A stretch of DNA of 64,000 bases from Gammaproteobacteria bacterium (GCA_031291175.1 JARLJO010000017.1:18742-82741); one strand, 5' to 3'; counted from the stretch's first letter, positions 35,287 to 45,257 are shown. Translations and numbers: made by a program. The notes: a model not told the origin generated them from the letters alone.

Positions 35287-36810
35287 ATGTCTATATTAGA
35301 TGAAATCTTTGCTACTCTTCAGCGTGAGCAGCAAGATGGAAATGACCTCATTGGCAACTACTACGCAACAGATAAGCCCGCTGACAAAGTGATAGAAGGA
35401 CCTTTCGTGCGGGCGACCGAAATTTTTCCCCGTGTGAAAAAATTAATTGAAGAGACTGAAAAAGAATTATTAATCTGCCTTTATAAATTTCATAATGAAT
35501 CCAGTAGCGCTAAAGAAATTCTAAGCGGCATCAAAAATCTAAAAAAGAAAGCCGATAAAAATTATCAAAAAATATCCGTCTACATTCTTATTGCCTGCGC
35601 ACCCATCGATGAAAGCGAATGGGCCGCTTTCAATAGTGACTATTTCAAAGTGCAATTTGCCTTGCAGAAACCAGTTTTGTTTGGCTCAACGCATACCAAG
35701 ATCATCGTGAGGGACGCGGAAGAATCGGCAATATTAACTGGCGATCCCACTTTAGAAAAGTGCTTGGACGAGCAAAAATCCTGGACTGACCTCGGCACAA
35801 TATGCAAAGACCCTCTTCTTTGCGAAGAAATGCGCAATCATTTTAATCGTCTGTGGGAAGGCGCAACTGGCACCAGTCTACCCGCTTTAGAAATGACAAA
35901 GCAAACACCTGAAAAAACATCTGGCCCAGCTACTGTCTTATATCTAGGGAAGAACCCTATTAACAGACCTTATACTGGCTATCATTCGCCTTATAAGATC
36001 GCGCTATTAGCACTTTTAAAAGAAGCTCAGAATAATATCCAAATCATTATCAACAATCTGAATGACCCCGATATTTTAAACGCATTATTAGATTGTGCAA
36101 ATAGAGGCATTAAAGTGAGCCTAACCTTAGGGCGTTATTATGGTGAAACAGCAGAGTGTCTTCCTTTTGCCGGTTGCACCAATATAGAAAGCGTTCAATT
36201 TCTTCTCAAGAAAATCGAGCCAACACAACACGAAAATTTAAGCTTACATTGGGCAACAAAAGAAAATGCCTTGATGCAAAACCATGAGGAAAACACCACC
36301 TATGCCAAGATCGTCATGGTGGACAACACCCATATATTAACCGGCTCTTCACTCATGGATAAGCAATCATTACGCTCCGGCGAGAGTGATATCTTATTTG
36401 AATCAGCCGAAATTGCAAAAAAATACAAAGAAAAACTCTTTGACCATGTTTTCAGTAGAGGTCACATTGCAAAAAAAACCGATGACCCACATACCATTAC
36501 CAGAACGAAAATGATCTCTTTAATTGAAGAGGCATCTTCTATTACCGATATTACGCACATTCTAAGCGCTTTTATATTAATGCGCGAAGAAGAAAAACAG
36601 TTTCAAACCACACAAAGCCGATTTAGTCATGTATGGAAAAAAACCATTTGTTTAAGAGAAGAAAAAATTGCGGTAGCAAAAGATTTATTAGCTGTTGTCA
36701 CAGGAAAAAACTCTCAAAAAACACTGGGAGAGAATCCATCATTGAAAGAAGGATTGCTAGGAGATATTTATAAGCGTTTTCTCAGTATAATTGATAAAGA
36801 ATCTGAATAA
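35287..36810 (+). CDS. Phospholipase-D-like protein, two HKD-type repeats, second degenerate
   Basis: 507 residues. The first motif is H136-T-K138-x4-D143, a proper HxKxxxxD. The second is Y339-A-K341-x4-D346 followed by TGSS, with tyrosine in place of histidine. PLD enzymes use one His from each half, so catalysis may be altered or lost, or another nearby His may serve. No signal peptide or membrane helix. PLD-like proteins are known translocated effectors in Legionella and Coxiella. It follows the effector-like pair in the same direction as 33344. Confidence 0.8.
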   Translation: MSILDEIFATLQREQQDGNDLIGNYYATDKPADKVIEGPFVRATEIFPRVKKLIEETEKELLICLYKFHNESSSAKEILSGIKNLKKKADKNYQKISVYILIACAPIDESEWAAFNSDYFKVQFALQKPVLFGSTHTKIIVRDAEESAILTGDPTLEKCLDEQKSWTDLGTICKDPLLCEEMRNHFNRLWEGATGTSLPALEMTKQTPEKTSGPATVLYLGKNPINRPYTGYHSPYKIALLALLKEAQNNIQIIINNLNDPDILNALLDCANRGIKVSLTLGRYYGETAECLPFAGCTNIESVQFLLKKIEPTQHENLSLHWATKENALMQNHEENTTYAKIVMVDNTHILTGSSLMDKQSLRSGESDILFESAEIAKKYKEKLFDHVFSRGHIAKKTDDPHTITRTKMISLIEEASSITDITHILSAFILMREEEKQFQTTQSRFSHVWKKTICLREEKIAVAKDLLAVVTGKNSQKTLGENPSLKEGLLGDIYKRFLSIIDKESE

Positions 36811-36855
36811 GCATTCTAAACACATGTGAAACCCGGATGATGACTTTGCGCTGGA

Positions 36856-36948
36856 TACCGCAGATGAACCGCATAAGCGCTAACCTAAGAGTCCCTCCCT
36901 TTGAAAAAGGGAGGTTTAGGTTAGCGCTTACGCGGATGAACTGCGGTA
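36856..36948. repeat. Long near-perfect hairpin between convergent genes
   Basis: TACCGCAG...TAAGCGCTAACCTAA on the left pairs with the right arm almost through its full ~42-base length, with a CCTCCCTTT / AAGGGAGG inner stem and GAAA loop. It lies between the convergent PLD-like gene and yciA. It may serve both as terminator, or be a miniature mobile palindrome. Confidence 0.75.
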
Positions 36949-36964
36949 CGACACAGTTTAAATA

Positions 36965-37354
36965 TTAAGATCGATCAACTAATTGTTTATTGCCTTTGTC
37001 GTCAATAGCGACAAAGGTAAAAATGCCTTCTGCTACTTTTTTGGAATTAGTATCTCGTAATGATTGTGTCCAGGCTTCCATTTGAAACTGCATGGAAGTA
37101 TGCCCCACCTTAACCAACTTCGCGTAATACTTCACGATATCGCCCACATACACAGGCTTAATGAACTTCATGCCATCAATTGCCACTGTCACCACACGAC
37201 AATTTGCGCGATGAGCGGCTTCAATGCCGCCGCCCATATCCATGTGCGAGACTAACCAACCACCGAAAATATCACCATTCGCATTCGTGTCTTTCGGCAT
37301 CGCTAAAACACAAATGGCTAACTCACCTTGTGGGACGGATTGATTATCACCCAT
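36965..37354 (-). CDS. yciA: Acyl-CoA thioesterase YciA
   Basis: 129 residues, hotdog fold. The PKDTNANGDIFGGWLVSHMD segment has the conserved Asn-x-x-Gly-Asp catalytic motif of YciA-type thioesterases and VTVAIDGMKFIKPVYVGD the second conserved strand. It hydrolyses fatty acyl-CoA esters. Usual length. It is followed upstream on the same strand by an alcohol dehydrogenase 13 bases away. Confidence 0.9.
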   Translation of the reverse strand: MGDNQSVPQGELAICVLAMPKDTNANGDIFGGWLVSHMDMGGGIEAAHRANCRVVTVAIDGMKFIKPVYVGDIVKYYAKLVKVGHTSMQFQMEAWTQSLRDTNSKKVAEGIFTFVAIDDKGNKQLVDRS

Positions 37355-37367
37355 GTGTATTACCTCA

Positions 37368-38414
37368 TTATTTCAGTGAATTCATATCAATGACAAAGCG
37401 ATAACGCACATCACTCTTGACCGTGCGCTCATAAGCTTCTGCCAATTTTTGAATGGGAATTAATTCAATGTCAGCGGTAATATTATTTTCAGCGCAATAA
37501 TCCAACATTTCTTGCGTCTCTCGAATACCGCCAATTAACGAACCGGTCACAATACGTCTTTTCCCAATGACAGAAAATGCACTGAGCTCAAGCGGTTTTT
37601 CCGGCACACCAACTAAAACGAGAGCTCCACCCAGACGCAATAAATTAAGATACATATTGATGTCATGGGGTGCTGATACGGCATCTAAAATAAAATCAAA
37701 TGAGTCGGCAAGTGCGACTAAATTTTTTGGATCCTTCGTCACGACAAAATTTTTCGCGCCTAATCGCTTGGCATCTTGTTCTTTTGATTGGGAAGTACTG
37801 AATACCGTGACCTCTGCACCCATGGAGGCCGCTAATTTAACCGCCATGTGCCCCAAGCCACCCAGACCAATCACACCCACCCGTTTTCCTTTACCGACAT
37901 GATAACGGCGTAAAGGTGCATACGTTGTTATCCCTGCGCAAAGCAACGGCGCGACATTGGCAAGTGATAATTTGGGTGAGACTTTCAAGGTATAGTCTTC
38001 ATCAACCACTATTTGTGATGAATAACCACCAAAAGTCGGGGTTTTTAGATCTTGCTCTGTGCCGTTATAAGTAAATGCTGTGTGCACTTCGCAGAGTTGT
38101 TCTTCATCTGCTTTGCAGTTAGCGCACTCGCGACAAGAATCGACAAAGCAGCCTACGCCCGCCAAATCACCGACTTTAAATTTTTTAACATCTTGACCCA
38201 CTTGCGTCACTTTACCGACAATTTCATGACCGGGCACCATCGGGTAAGTTGCACCACCCCATTCATTACGGACTTGATGAATATCAGAATGGCAAATGCC
38301 ACAAAACATAATTTGGATTAATACATCTTTAGGTCCAACAGTCCGACGCTTGAAATCAAATGGCTCAAAAGCATCTTTAGCACTTTTCACAGCATATCCG
38401 CGGGTTGGTAACAT
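37368..38414 (-). CDS. Zinc-dependent alcohol dehydrogenase, YahK/CAD-like
   Basis: 348 residues from ATG 38414, supported by GAGGAATTAAAT upstream; a longer frame to 38495 has no support. Catalytic zinc ligands are in GICHSD and PGHEIVG; structural zinc cysteines are in CRECANCKADEEQLC. GVIGLGGLGHMAVK binds NADP(H). The layout matches cinnamyl-alcohol-dehydrogenase-like aldehyde reductases such as YahK. It likely reduces aldehydes to alcohols. Confidence 0.92.
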   Translation of the reverse strand: MLPTRGYAVKSAKDAFEPFDFKRRTVGPKDVLIQIMFCGICHSDIHQVRNEWGGATYPMVPGHEIVGKVTQVGQDVKKFKVGDLAGVGCFVDSCRECANCKADEEQLCEVHTAFTYNGTEQDLKTPTFGGYSSQIVVDEDYTLKVSPKLSLANVAPLLCAGITTYAPLRRYHVGKGKRVGVIGLGGLGHMAVKLAASMGAEVTVFSTSQSKEQDAKRLGAKNFVVTKDPKNLVALADSFDFILDAVSAPHDINMYLNLLRLGGALVLVGVPEKPLELSAFSVIGKRRIVTGSLIGGIRETQEMLDYCAENNITADIELIPIQKLAEAYERTVKSDVRYRFVIDMNSLK

Positions 38415-38771
38415 ATTTAATTCCTCATGGTTTGGATCGATAATTTTCCTATAAACTATGATACACCAATATAAAAAGTCGGTGGGCGAACGCAAAACGG
38501 CCTTCTAATCAAACTATTGAAAAGAAACCGATTTTCGCCGCATAAATTCGTAAGAATTTTTATTATCTCTGACATTGCGTAACTAGTTTACTCTGTCACC
38601 ACTATTGCATAATATTGACTAAGACATTTAGCGTAATAGACGGAATTTACCTCGTATTTCATCAGAATAGCATTTCATGTAAATATATTGCCCTACGGAG
38701 TCCACTGTCTCTCTCAGGGAATAGCAAAACGGAAGCTGGCACTTACTGTAATCATTTAGGGATAGCAACGA
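38415..38771. other. Intergenic region, no gene seen
   Basis: 357 bases between the divergent dehydrogenase and antiporter genes. AT-rich, with no family-like frame, RNA gene or A/B repeat recognised. Confidence 0.5.
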
Positions 38772-40403
38772 ATGGGACAGCTTGAAATTTATATTCTCTT
38801 GTTTGGTGTCATTATATTGATTGGGCAGATATTCAATAAATCGCCCGTACCCACTTCTTTGCTGCTGGTTATCACTGGCATGGTGTTAAGCCTGATTCCA
38901 CAATTTCCACTTGTCACACTAAATCCCGACCTTGTCTTAAATATTTTTCTACCTGTCCTCGTTTATCACATCAGCAGCTCCTCCTCTTGGAAAGACTTTA
39001 AAAAAAATATACGTCCGATCATCCAGCTCTCTTTCGGACATGTGATTTTTATTACCGTCCTTGTCGCGACCGTCATGCACTACCTTTCACCGGAATTAAG
39101 CTGGCCACTCGCTTTTGTGTTAGGTGCGGTGTTGGCGCCGCCTGATGATGTGGCTATCGTCACTATCGCAGAAAAAGTGCATCTCCCTGAAACCATTTTC
39201 TCCATTCTTGAAGGCGAAGCCTTATTAAACGATGCGACCGCCCTGATTCTTTTCCGCTTTGCCTTGATTGCTGTTGTCACCAATTCTTTTTCGCCCTTGC
39301 ATGCCGCCTCTGCCTTTCTTTTTGTTGTGATTGGCGAAAGTTTATATGGTTACATACTCGGTACTGTTTTAGGTGAAATCCGATTACGGATACAAAACCC
39401 CACATTACACATGATGGCCTCCATACTGACGCCTTTTCTAGCCTACATACCCGCCGTCAAATTGGGCGGTTGTGGCGTCCTGGCTACTGCCGTTACCGGA
39501 TTTATGATAGGGCATCGTTACTCTATGCGATTCACGCCGGAGTTCAGATTATTGAGCCATGCCATTTGGCCTACCCTGTCATTTGCTATTCAGTGCATAC
39601 TCTTTTTGCTGATAGGCTTAGATATGCGGTCAATTTTAACCAGCATCTCCTCAATCCCTACGGGATTACTCATTATTTATGGATCAGCTGCTGTTGCAAC
39701 CGTCATTATCGGTCGATTCATCTGGGTTTTTACCATGGTTTATCTTGTTCCCAAAACTTATTTCTCATCCAGACGAAAAAGTGACACGACCCCACCGTGG
39801 CGATTTCCTTTTGTTGTGTCTTGGGCGGGAGTACGTGGCAGCATCTCACTCGCCGCTGCACTGGCCGTACCCACACTGCCCGCGATTGCCAGCGGGATCA
39901 ATCCTCGCAATCTGTTAGTGTTTCTTGTCTTCTGCGTTATTATTGCAACACTCATTATTCAAGGACTCTCTTTACCCCTTATCATCAGAATATTAGGCGT
40001 ACACAAATTTGGGTTAATTGAAAAATACAACGCCCATGTTGCTGAACTCGACGCTCGTAAAAAAATGGTATCCGCAGTATTACACTGGTTATTTGAATAT
40101 AAAAAAGAAGTGAAAAACAACCCCAAACTCTATGGTGAAGTCAAACAACATATCAGCGAATACAAACTTATACGGACCCATTTAAATGAGAGAATTACCT
40201 TACATGAACTAAAATCCCCTCACGATGAAAAAGCCGAAGCACTCGAAGAAGTTTTTTTAACCTCTCAAATCATTGAAATTGAACGAGCCGAACTGCTACG
40301 TTTATGGCGATCAGATAAAATCAATCTCTCAGTCAGAAATAAATTATTGGAAAAGCTAGATCACCGCGCCAAGGGCTTTCCAATGTCATTTTCTCTCAGT
40401 TAA
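38772..40403 (+). CDS. NhaP-type cation/proton antiporter (CPA1)
   Basis: 543 residues: about 12 hydrophobic helices over residues 1-415, then a charged helical cytoplasmic tail of ~125 residues. Transport motifs include APPDDVA near 120 (the usual pair of aspartates in the CPA1 ND/PTD region, here PPDD) and EGEALLNDATALILF, and WAGVRGSISLAAAL. It exchanges Na+ or K+ for protons. Ion preference not predictable. Confidence 0.9.
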   Translation: MGQLEIYILLFGVIILIGQIFNKSPVPTSLLLVITGMVLSLIPQFPLVTLNPDLVLNIFLPVLVYHISSSSSWKDFKKNIRPIIQLSFGHVIFITVLVATVMHYLSPELSWPLAFVLGAVLAPPDDVAIVTIAEKVHLPETIFSILEGEALLNDATALILFRFALIAVVTNSFSPLHAASAFLFVVIGESLYGYILGTVLGEIRLRIQNPTLHMMASILTPFLAYIPAVKLGGCGVLATAVTGFMIGHRYSMRFTPEFRLLSHAIWPTLSFAIQCILFLLIGLDMRSILTSISSIPTGLLIIYGSAAVATVIIGRFIWVFTMVYLVPKTYFSSRRKSDTTPPWRFPFVVSWAGVRGSISLAAALAVPTLPAIASGINPRNLLVFLVFCVIIATLIIQGLSLPLIIRILGVHKFGLIEKYNAHVAELDARKKMVSAVLHWLFEYKKEVKNNPKLYGEVKQHISEYKLIRTHLNERITLHELKSPHDEKAEALEEVFLTSQIIEIERAELLRLWRSDKINLSVRNKLLEKLDHRAKGFPMSFSLS

Positions 40404-40440
40404 CACCAAGCCATTTTGACAAACTGCTTTTATATATAAA

Positions 40441-40526
40441 AAACGGGGTGGCAGGTTAGGTTTGCTTTTTACGCGCGGAGTTTACGAGCACGAAAAAAGT
40501 AAACCTACCCTGACAGGACCCCAGTC
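40441..40526 (-). repeat. Palindromic repeat family A, copy 4 (inverted)
   Basis: Reverse complement of the A unit with shorter centre. It sits 38 bases after the antiporter gene and ~94 bases before hdeD, without an adjacent hairpin or B repeat. Confidence 0.85.
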
Positions 40527-40620
40527 ATCTGTTTAGATTGACACACCCCCAACCAATTTCCTACACTACTGAAGCATCCCTGTTGAATATTTTAATGGAA
40601 GAAAATATAAGGACAGATCC

Positions 40621-41175
40621 ATGAACTCTCGCATTGACGTATCCGCATTCAGCAAAAACGCTACCTGGTTTTATTTCTGGGGCGCCCTACTCACCCTGCT
40701 AGGCATTGCTGCTATCAGCGCATCTTTTGTCGCAACCATCATCTCAGTCGTTTTTATAGGCATTGTGATTCTGATTGCTGGCACTGTGATCATATTAGAT
40801 AGCATTACCTTCTGGTGGGGCAAATGGAGTGGGTTCTTCCTACACCTACTGACAGGCCTGCTATACTTCGCTATCGGCTTCATGTTAATCGACAGCCCCA
40901 TCTTAGGTTCCGTTTCCCTGACCCTACTCTTGGGAATATTTTACCTAGTCGTTGGACTATTTCGCGTTACCTACGCCCTGACAGCACGCTCACCCAGATG
41001 GGGATGGAACTTTCTTAATGCGCTGATCACACTCGTTTTAGGCGTATTGATTCTGTCTAGCTGGCCTGCATCAAGCTTATTCATCATTGGATTATTTGTG
41101 GGAATCGATCTCGTGTTTGCTGGTATAGCCTATCTCATGGCAGCATCCTCTGGCCGCGCTTTCCTAAAACGATAA
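40621..41175 (+). CDS. HdeD-family membrane protein (DUF308)
   Basis: 184 residues with six hydrophobic helices, the usual HdeD length. Internal repeats of the LGI/FLVVGLFR-type helices match DUF308. HdeD is linked to acid resistance at high cell density in E. coli; here the role is inferred only. AAGGACAG lies 6-8 bases before the start. Confidence 0.85.
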   Translation: MNSRIDVSAFSKNATWFYFWGALLTLLGIAAISASFVATIISVVFIGIVILIAGTVIILDSITFWWGKWSGFFLHLLTGLLYFAIGFMLIDSPILGSVSLTLLLGIFYLVVGLFRVTYALTARSPRWGWNFLNALITLVLGVLILSSWPASSLFIIGLFVGIDLVFAGIAYLMAASSGRAFLKR

Positions 41176-41187
41176 AACACCTCACAT

Positions 41188-41220
41188 AAAAAAAGGCCGA
41201 CATACAGTCGGCCTTTTTTT
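41188..41220. terminator. Bidirectional intrinsic terminator
   Basis: AAAAAAAGGCCGAC / GTCGGCCTTTTTTT with a 5-base loop and T runs on both strands. It lies between the convergent hdeD and PEBP genes and ends both. Confidence 0.92.
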
Positions 41221-41236
41221 ATGCTAAACCATTTAG

Positions 41237-41749
41237 CTAATGCTTATAAAGAACAGTAATTTTTGTTTCTTTAATCTCATGATGCTTGATGGCTGTCATG
41301 ACCTCATCAATCTCAGCCGCATCATCCAAATCTAAATTAGCATTCAAAGCATAAAGCATAAAAACATAATGATGCGGCTTCGAATCAGGCGCGCAAGGCC
41401 CACGATAAATGGCATCACCAAATGAATTTTTAATCATAACGGTTCCATCCGGCAAAGAGGTGCTCTGACCTTCTGCCAAACCCGTCGTACTACCCGGAAT
41501 ATTAAATATAATCCATTTATCAACCATCTCTTCTGGCCAATCAGGACTATACATAACCAAGGCAAAAGAGACCGTATTACTAGGTGCGTTTGACCAACTG
41601 AGTGGTGGCGAAATATTTTTACCATCACAAGTATAAAGCGGTGAAAGCATCCCGTTATCAGAAAATACCGAAGATTTTATCGTAAAATCCCCGGCATCTG
41701 CTGCTGTGACGAGAAGAAAAACAAGAACAATGCTAATGAGCTTTCGCAT
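41237..41749 (-). CDS. YbhB/YbcL-type phosphatidylethanolamine-binding protein, exported
   Basis: 170 residues: signal peptide ending TAADAG, then the PEBP fold with CDGKNISPPLSW, the DKWIIFNIP region and GPCAPDSKPHHY. PEBP-fold proteins bind small anionic ligands; bacterial roles are unclear. Last gene of the seven-gene minus-strand operon from bufA to here, 10 bases after the YceI gene. Confidence 0.9.
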   Translation of the reverse strand: MRKLISIVLVFLLVTAADAGDFTIKSSVFSDNGMLSPLYTCDGKNISPPLSWSNAPSNTVSFALVMYSPDWPEEMVDKWIIFNIPGSTTGLAEGQSTSLPDGTVMIKNSFGDAIYRGPCAPDSKPHHYVFMLYALNANLDLDDAAEIDEVMTAIKHHEIKETKITVLYKH

Positions 41750-41759
41750 TGCAATGTCC

Positions 41760-42344
41760 TTATGAGGATTTTCTTTTTGCAGATAAAGTAAAATCTACCA
41801 AGACATCATCTTTTATTGCATCTGTTTTCGCCCACTCACCTTTTCCAATACCAAATGCCGTGCGCTTTAGCGATGCCGTACCCTTCACGAATGCATCCTG
41901 GTCCGTGTATTTTTCCAGGGTGAACGCAACCGTCACTGGGACTGTTTTTTCCCGAATCGTCAATGTCCCTTCTGCCGTGTATTTTTTATCTCCCACACTC
42001 GTAAAGTGATTCGCTTTAAAAACCGCTACGGGGAAAGCCGCCGCATCAAACCAGTCAGGCGTCTTTAATGTGTCTGCTACTTGATTATAAGCAGCGGTAA
42101 CCGAGGCTATATTGACTTTAATCGTGATCAGGCTACCACTCAAATCCGTTGGATCAAACAGAATATCGCCAGAAAAAGATTTAAACTCGCCAATGACTGG
42201 AGCACCATTTTGAGTTGCTGTAAAATTCAACTTACTGGCAGTCGGCACAATATCCCAGGTAGGGACAGCCATGGCATCAGCAGAAAAAAACAGCATCAAG
42301 GCAGCAGCCAACCATCCTGATTTTTTAAACAATGCCATCATCAT
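41760..42344 (-). CDS. YceI-family periplasmic protein, copy 2
   Basis: 194 residues: signal peptide ending DAMA, then the YceI lipocalin-like barrel (TASKLNFTATQNGAPVIGEFKSF and LKTPDWFDAAAFPVAVFKA, each a known segment). YceI proteins bind polyisoprenoids or ubiquinone-like lipids. It overlaps the cytochrome b561 gene by 4 bases; a second YceI lies on the other side of b561. Confidence 0.92.
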   Translation of the reverse strand: MMMALFKKSGWLAAALMLFFSADAMAVPTWDIVPTASKLNFTATQNGAPVIGEFKSFSGDILFDPTDLSGSLITIKVNIASVTAAYNQVADTLKTPDWFDAAAFPVAVFKANHFTSVGDKKYTAEGTLTIREKTVPVTVAFTLEKYTDQDAFVKGTASLKRTAFGIGKGEWAKTDAIKDDVLVDFTLSAKRKSS

Positions 42345-42874
42345 AACATCCTCTTCAAGATATCGTCTTTATTAATAAAATGGTGTTTCAACGCAGCGCT
42401 CACATGACAGCAGAAAGCAGCAATCAATCCGTAACTGAGCCAAACATGTATTTGCTGAAACAATAATCGCTGCTCTTCATTAGGAGCCACCAAATCAGGC
42501 AAAACAAACCAATCAAAAACGGACACCGGCAACCCTGCGGCCGATGTAATTAACCATCCAGTAATAGGTAAGGCAATCATGAATAAATAAAAAATATAAT
42601 GTACTGCTCTGGCAGCAAACGCCTCCAGCCTTGGCAACGAAGCCAAAGAAGGATTACGATTACCAAGACGCCAGCCAATTCTGATCATCACCAAAATAAG
42701 CGCTAAAATCCCATACTCTTTATGCCATCCGAAAAGCTTCAGCTTCTCCAGGCTAATGGGAATCCACACCATATAAAAACCCAGTGCAACCAGCCCAATT
42801 AGCAAAATTGCCATTACCCAGTGCAGGGTAATGGCAACAATACCAAAATGATTTTCAGTATTTTTGATTTGCAT
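42341..42874 (-). CDS. Cytochrome b561
   Basis: 177 residues with four membrane helices. Haem-ligand histidines are visible in ITLHWVMA and FGWHKEYG, and further in QIHVWLSYG and CCHVSAALKHH. It is a di-haem inner-membrane electron carrier. It lies between two YceI genes, a common YceI/b561 pairing that suggests electron transfer involving a bound quinone. Confidence 0.92.
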   Translation of the reverse strand: MQIKNTENHFGIVAITLHWVMAILLIGLVALGFYMVWIPISLEKLKLFGWHKEYGILALILVMIRIGWRLGNRNPSLASLPRLEAFAARAVHYIFYLFMIALPITGWLITSAAGLPVSVFDWFVLPDLVAPNEEQRLLFQQIHVWLSYGLIAAFCCHVSAALKHHFINKDDILKRML

Positions 42875-42886
42875 AGACTATTCCAG

Positions 42887-43519
42887 TTAACTTGCGCTAG
42901 GTGCAGCAGCAGGCGCAGCGGCCGGTGTTCCCGCATCTGACGCCAAATTTGCTTCAGCCTCGATATCAATTTTAACTTCATCGCCCAAGTTCGGCACCAA
43001 CGTATTCATATTGAAATCGGAACGCTTGAGTTCAGTGGTAGCCGTAAAGCCAACCGTTTTTTTATTAATGATAGGATTCATCCCTATTTTATTCAGCTTC
43101 ACATTCAGGGTCACTGACTTTGAAACACCGTGCATTGTTAATATGCCTTTCACTTTTGCCGTGTCTTTGCCCGTCAACGTCACTTTATCACTTTTGAATG
43201 TCGCTAATGGGAACTTATCTGTCTCAAAGAAAGCCTTGCTTCTCAGATGCTCATCCAACTCTGGAATACCCGTGATAACGTTTGCTGTGTGAATGGTTAC
43301 ATCCACAACGCTATCTTGTGGTTTAGCTTCATCTAACATAATCGTACCATCGGCATACCATTTTCCAGACGGATTAGAAAATCCAAAGTGATTAATGTGC
43401 CATGTGACTGCGGTATGATGCGGATCAATCAGGTATGTTTCAGCGGCAAAAACTGAAGTCGAGATAGCCATAGTCAATGCGCTCGCAACAAAAATCGCTT
43501 TCTTAATCATTGCTTTCAT
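42887..43519 (-). CDS. YceI-family periplasmic protein, copy 1
   Basis: 210 residues from ATG 43519, which has AAGGA 8 bases upstream. Signal peptide ending VFAA, then the YceI domain (DPHHTAVTWHINHFGFS, HLRSKAFFETDKFPLATF) and an Ala/Pro-rich tail. Only 13 bases separate it from the b561 gene. It differs from copy 2 in having the tail. Confidence 0.92.
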   Translation of the reverse strand: MKAMIKKAIFVASALTMAISTSVFAAETYLIDPHHTAVTWHINHFGFSNPSGKWYADGTIMLDEAKPQDSVVDVTIHTANVITGIPELDEHLRSKAFFETDKFPLATFKSDKVTLTGKDTAKVKGILTMHGVSKSVTLNVKLNKIGMNPIINKKTVGFTATTELKRSDFNMNTLVPNLGDEVKIDIEAEANLASDAGTPAAAPAAAPSAS

Positions 43520-43532
43520 AAGATATATCCTT

Positions 43533-44330
43533 TTAGTTAGTAGCATTACAATTAATGATAATGTTGGTAATAAGGTTGTCCAGAATAAACCGCTTGAGTA
43601 ACATAGCAGCATGCATTGCCACTACCTCCTCATCGACCCACGCACATAATCCTTCGCAGATGGTACTGAAATTGTTACCTGCCGCAATGGCATCTATCAT
43701 ATAAGCGGCATCATTTGTTAATGAATAAAATAACGTTTGAAGATCTTTACGCCAAATGATCCAGCTTGCAGGATACTCCGCTTTTTCAAAAGCAATCCTC
43801 TTACTCTCTTCTTTATAAGCTTTCCAGACAGAGACTGTATTCCAATGCAGATCCAATCTTCGCAATGAAGGCAACAGTTGAAAATGCATCAAAGGCCATT
43901 GCACCATGGGCACTGCCGCCATCTCTTCAAAGGTTAAAGCAGATGCGTCCAACGCATCAAAGCTTTCTGTCAACAGCCATTCAAATTCCGCCATTTCAAT
44001 CAATGCAGGCTGTTCTTTAAATTGCGGATGTTCACGCATAAAATTAGCCAATGCATTACCGAACCAACGGACCGAACGAAAATGCGATGGATGGGCGTCA
44101 ATAAAACTACGCCCCAGCAAATCAAATTGTTCAGCACCTAATAAAGCAGATAAGACTTCATAATCTTGCTGCAACACTTCTAACAAACGTAAATAGTACC
44201 CATCGCGATAAATCGCTAAACGTTGTTCGGCAATGGGTTGTTTTATAGCAAGCAATTCACCATGCATACTAGCGTCGTTATGCAACAAATAATGTTGAAT
44301 CGCATTTTGAATTTGCTGCAAATCACGCAA
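43533..44330 (-). CDS. bufC: Bufferin-system partner protein BufC/HvfC (DUF2063)
   Basis: 265 residues. The N-terminal half has the DUF2063 pattern ([41 protein letters not shown] in parts, [16 protein letters not shown]). BufC works with the MNIO enzyme BufB in modifying the bufferin peptide, probably by recruiting the precursor. It overlaps bufB by 8 bases. Confidence 0.9.
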   Translation of the reverse strand: MRDLQQIQNAIQHYLLHNDASMHGELLAIKQPIAEQRLAIYRDGYYLRLLEVLQQDYEVLSALLGAEQFDLLGRSFIDAHPSHFRSVRWFGNALANFMREHPQFKEQPALIEMAEFEWLLTESFDALDASALTFEEMAAVPMVQWPLMHFQLLPSLRRLDLHWNTVSVWKAYKEESKRIAFEKAEYPASWIIWRKDLQTLFYSLTNDAAYMIDAIAAGNNFSTICEGLCAWVDEEVVAMHAAMLLKRFILDNLITNIIINCNATN

Positions 44331-45180
44331 AGGATTTCTCCTCTAATGATTTTTGAGAAATCTGACGCGCCTGATCAAGCTCTTCTAACAATTCAGGCAA
44401 CGGAGGAATATTGGCATCTCGCTCTATCATCGTTGAAACTGCGCCAAACCGTTCCAGCGTTTTAGCGTAAAGCTCCCAAACGGGCTGAATAACCGGCGCA
44501 TCATGCGTATCAATAATATAATCGCCGTGATTAGCATGACCCGCCAAATGAATTTGCTGCACTCGACCTTCTGGAATGCCTTTTAAATAAGCCTCTGGAT
44601 CAAACCCATGGTTATAAGCACTGACATAGATATTATTCACGTCTAATAAAATATGATTGCCCGCACGTTTTGTTATCTCAGCCAAAAATTCCCATTCCGT
44701 CATTTCAGAGTGTTGATAGGTCAGGTAGCTTGAGACATTTTCAATTAAAATTGGACGCTTTAAATAATCTTGTACCTGGCTAATACGCGACACCAGATGC
44801 TCGATGGCTTCCTGGGTATAAGGTAGCGGCAATAAATCATGCAAATTAATACCATTAACACCCGTCCAACACAAATGATCCGATAACCAAACAGGCTCAA
44901 TTCGCTCAGCCAGTGCTTTCACTGCTTTCAAATAATCCCAATCAATGGGATCGGTACTGCCGATTGACAGCGAAACACCGTGCATGACGACAGGATAATT
45001 TTCACGAATTTGATTTAAAAAATAGAGTGGTTTACCGCCTGGCACCAAATAATTTTCGGTGATGATTTCAAACCAATCGACTTTGGGGGATTGTTCTAAA
45101 ATAGTTTCGTAATGATCAGGGCGTAGCCCTAAACCGAAACCCAGATAAGGGAATTGTTGCTTCTGTTTAGAATGCGTCAT
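44323..45180 (-). CDS. bufB: MNIO oxidative enzyme BufB/HvfB (DUF692)
   Basis: 285 residues, full length for DUF692. TIM-barrel motifs with metal-binding residues include [38 protein letters not shown] and HLAGHANHG with DTHDAPV. Multinuclear non-haem iron enzymes of this family oxidise cysteines of precursor peptides to thiooxazole or oxazolone-type rings. Its likely substrate is the cysteine-rich peptide encoded just upstream at 45258. Confidence 0.93.
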   Translation of the reverse strand: MTHSKQKQQFPYLGFGLGLRPDHYETILEQSPKVDWFEIITENYLVPGGKPLYFLNQIRENYPVVMHGVSLSIGSTDPIDWDYLKAVKALAERIEPVWLSDHLCWTGVNGINLHDLLPLPYTQEAIEHLVSRISQVQDYLKRPILIENVSSYLTYQHSEMTEWEFLAEITKRAGNHILLDVNNIYVSAYNHGFDPEAYLKGIPEGRVQQIHLAGHANHGDYIIDTHDAPVIQPVWELYAKTLERFGAVSTMIERDANIPPLPELLEELDQARQISQKSLEEKSFA

Positions 45181-45200
45181 AGCACCTAGGTCTTTTAAAA

Positions 45201-45234
45201 AACCGGGTATATTATTTCATTAAAATACCCGGTT
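45201..45234 (-). terminator. Hairpin terminator inside the bufferin operon
   Basis: AACCGGGTAT / ATACCCGGTT arms, followed on the minus strand by a run of six T. It lies between bufA and bufB. It would give more bufA than bufB message, a common way to make excess precursor peptide. Confidence 0.75.
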
Positions 45235-45257
45235 AACAGTCAAAAAACTTATTCTAA

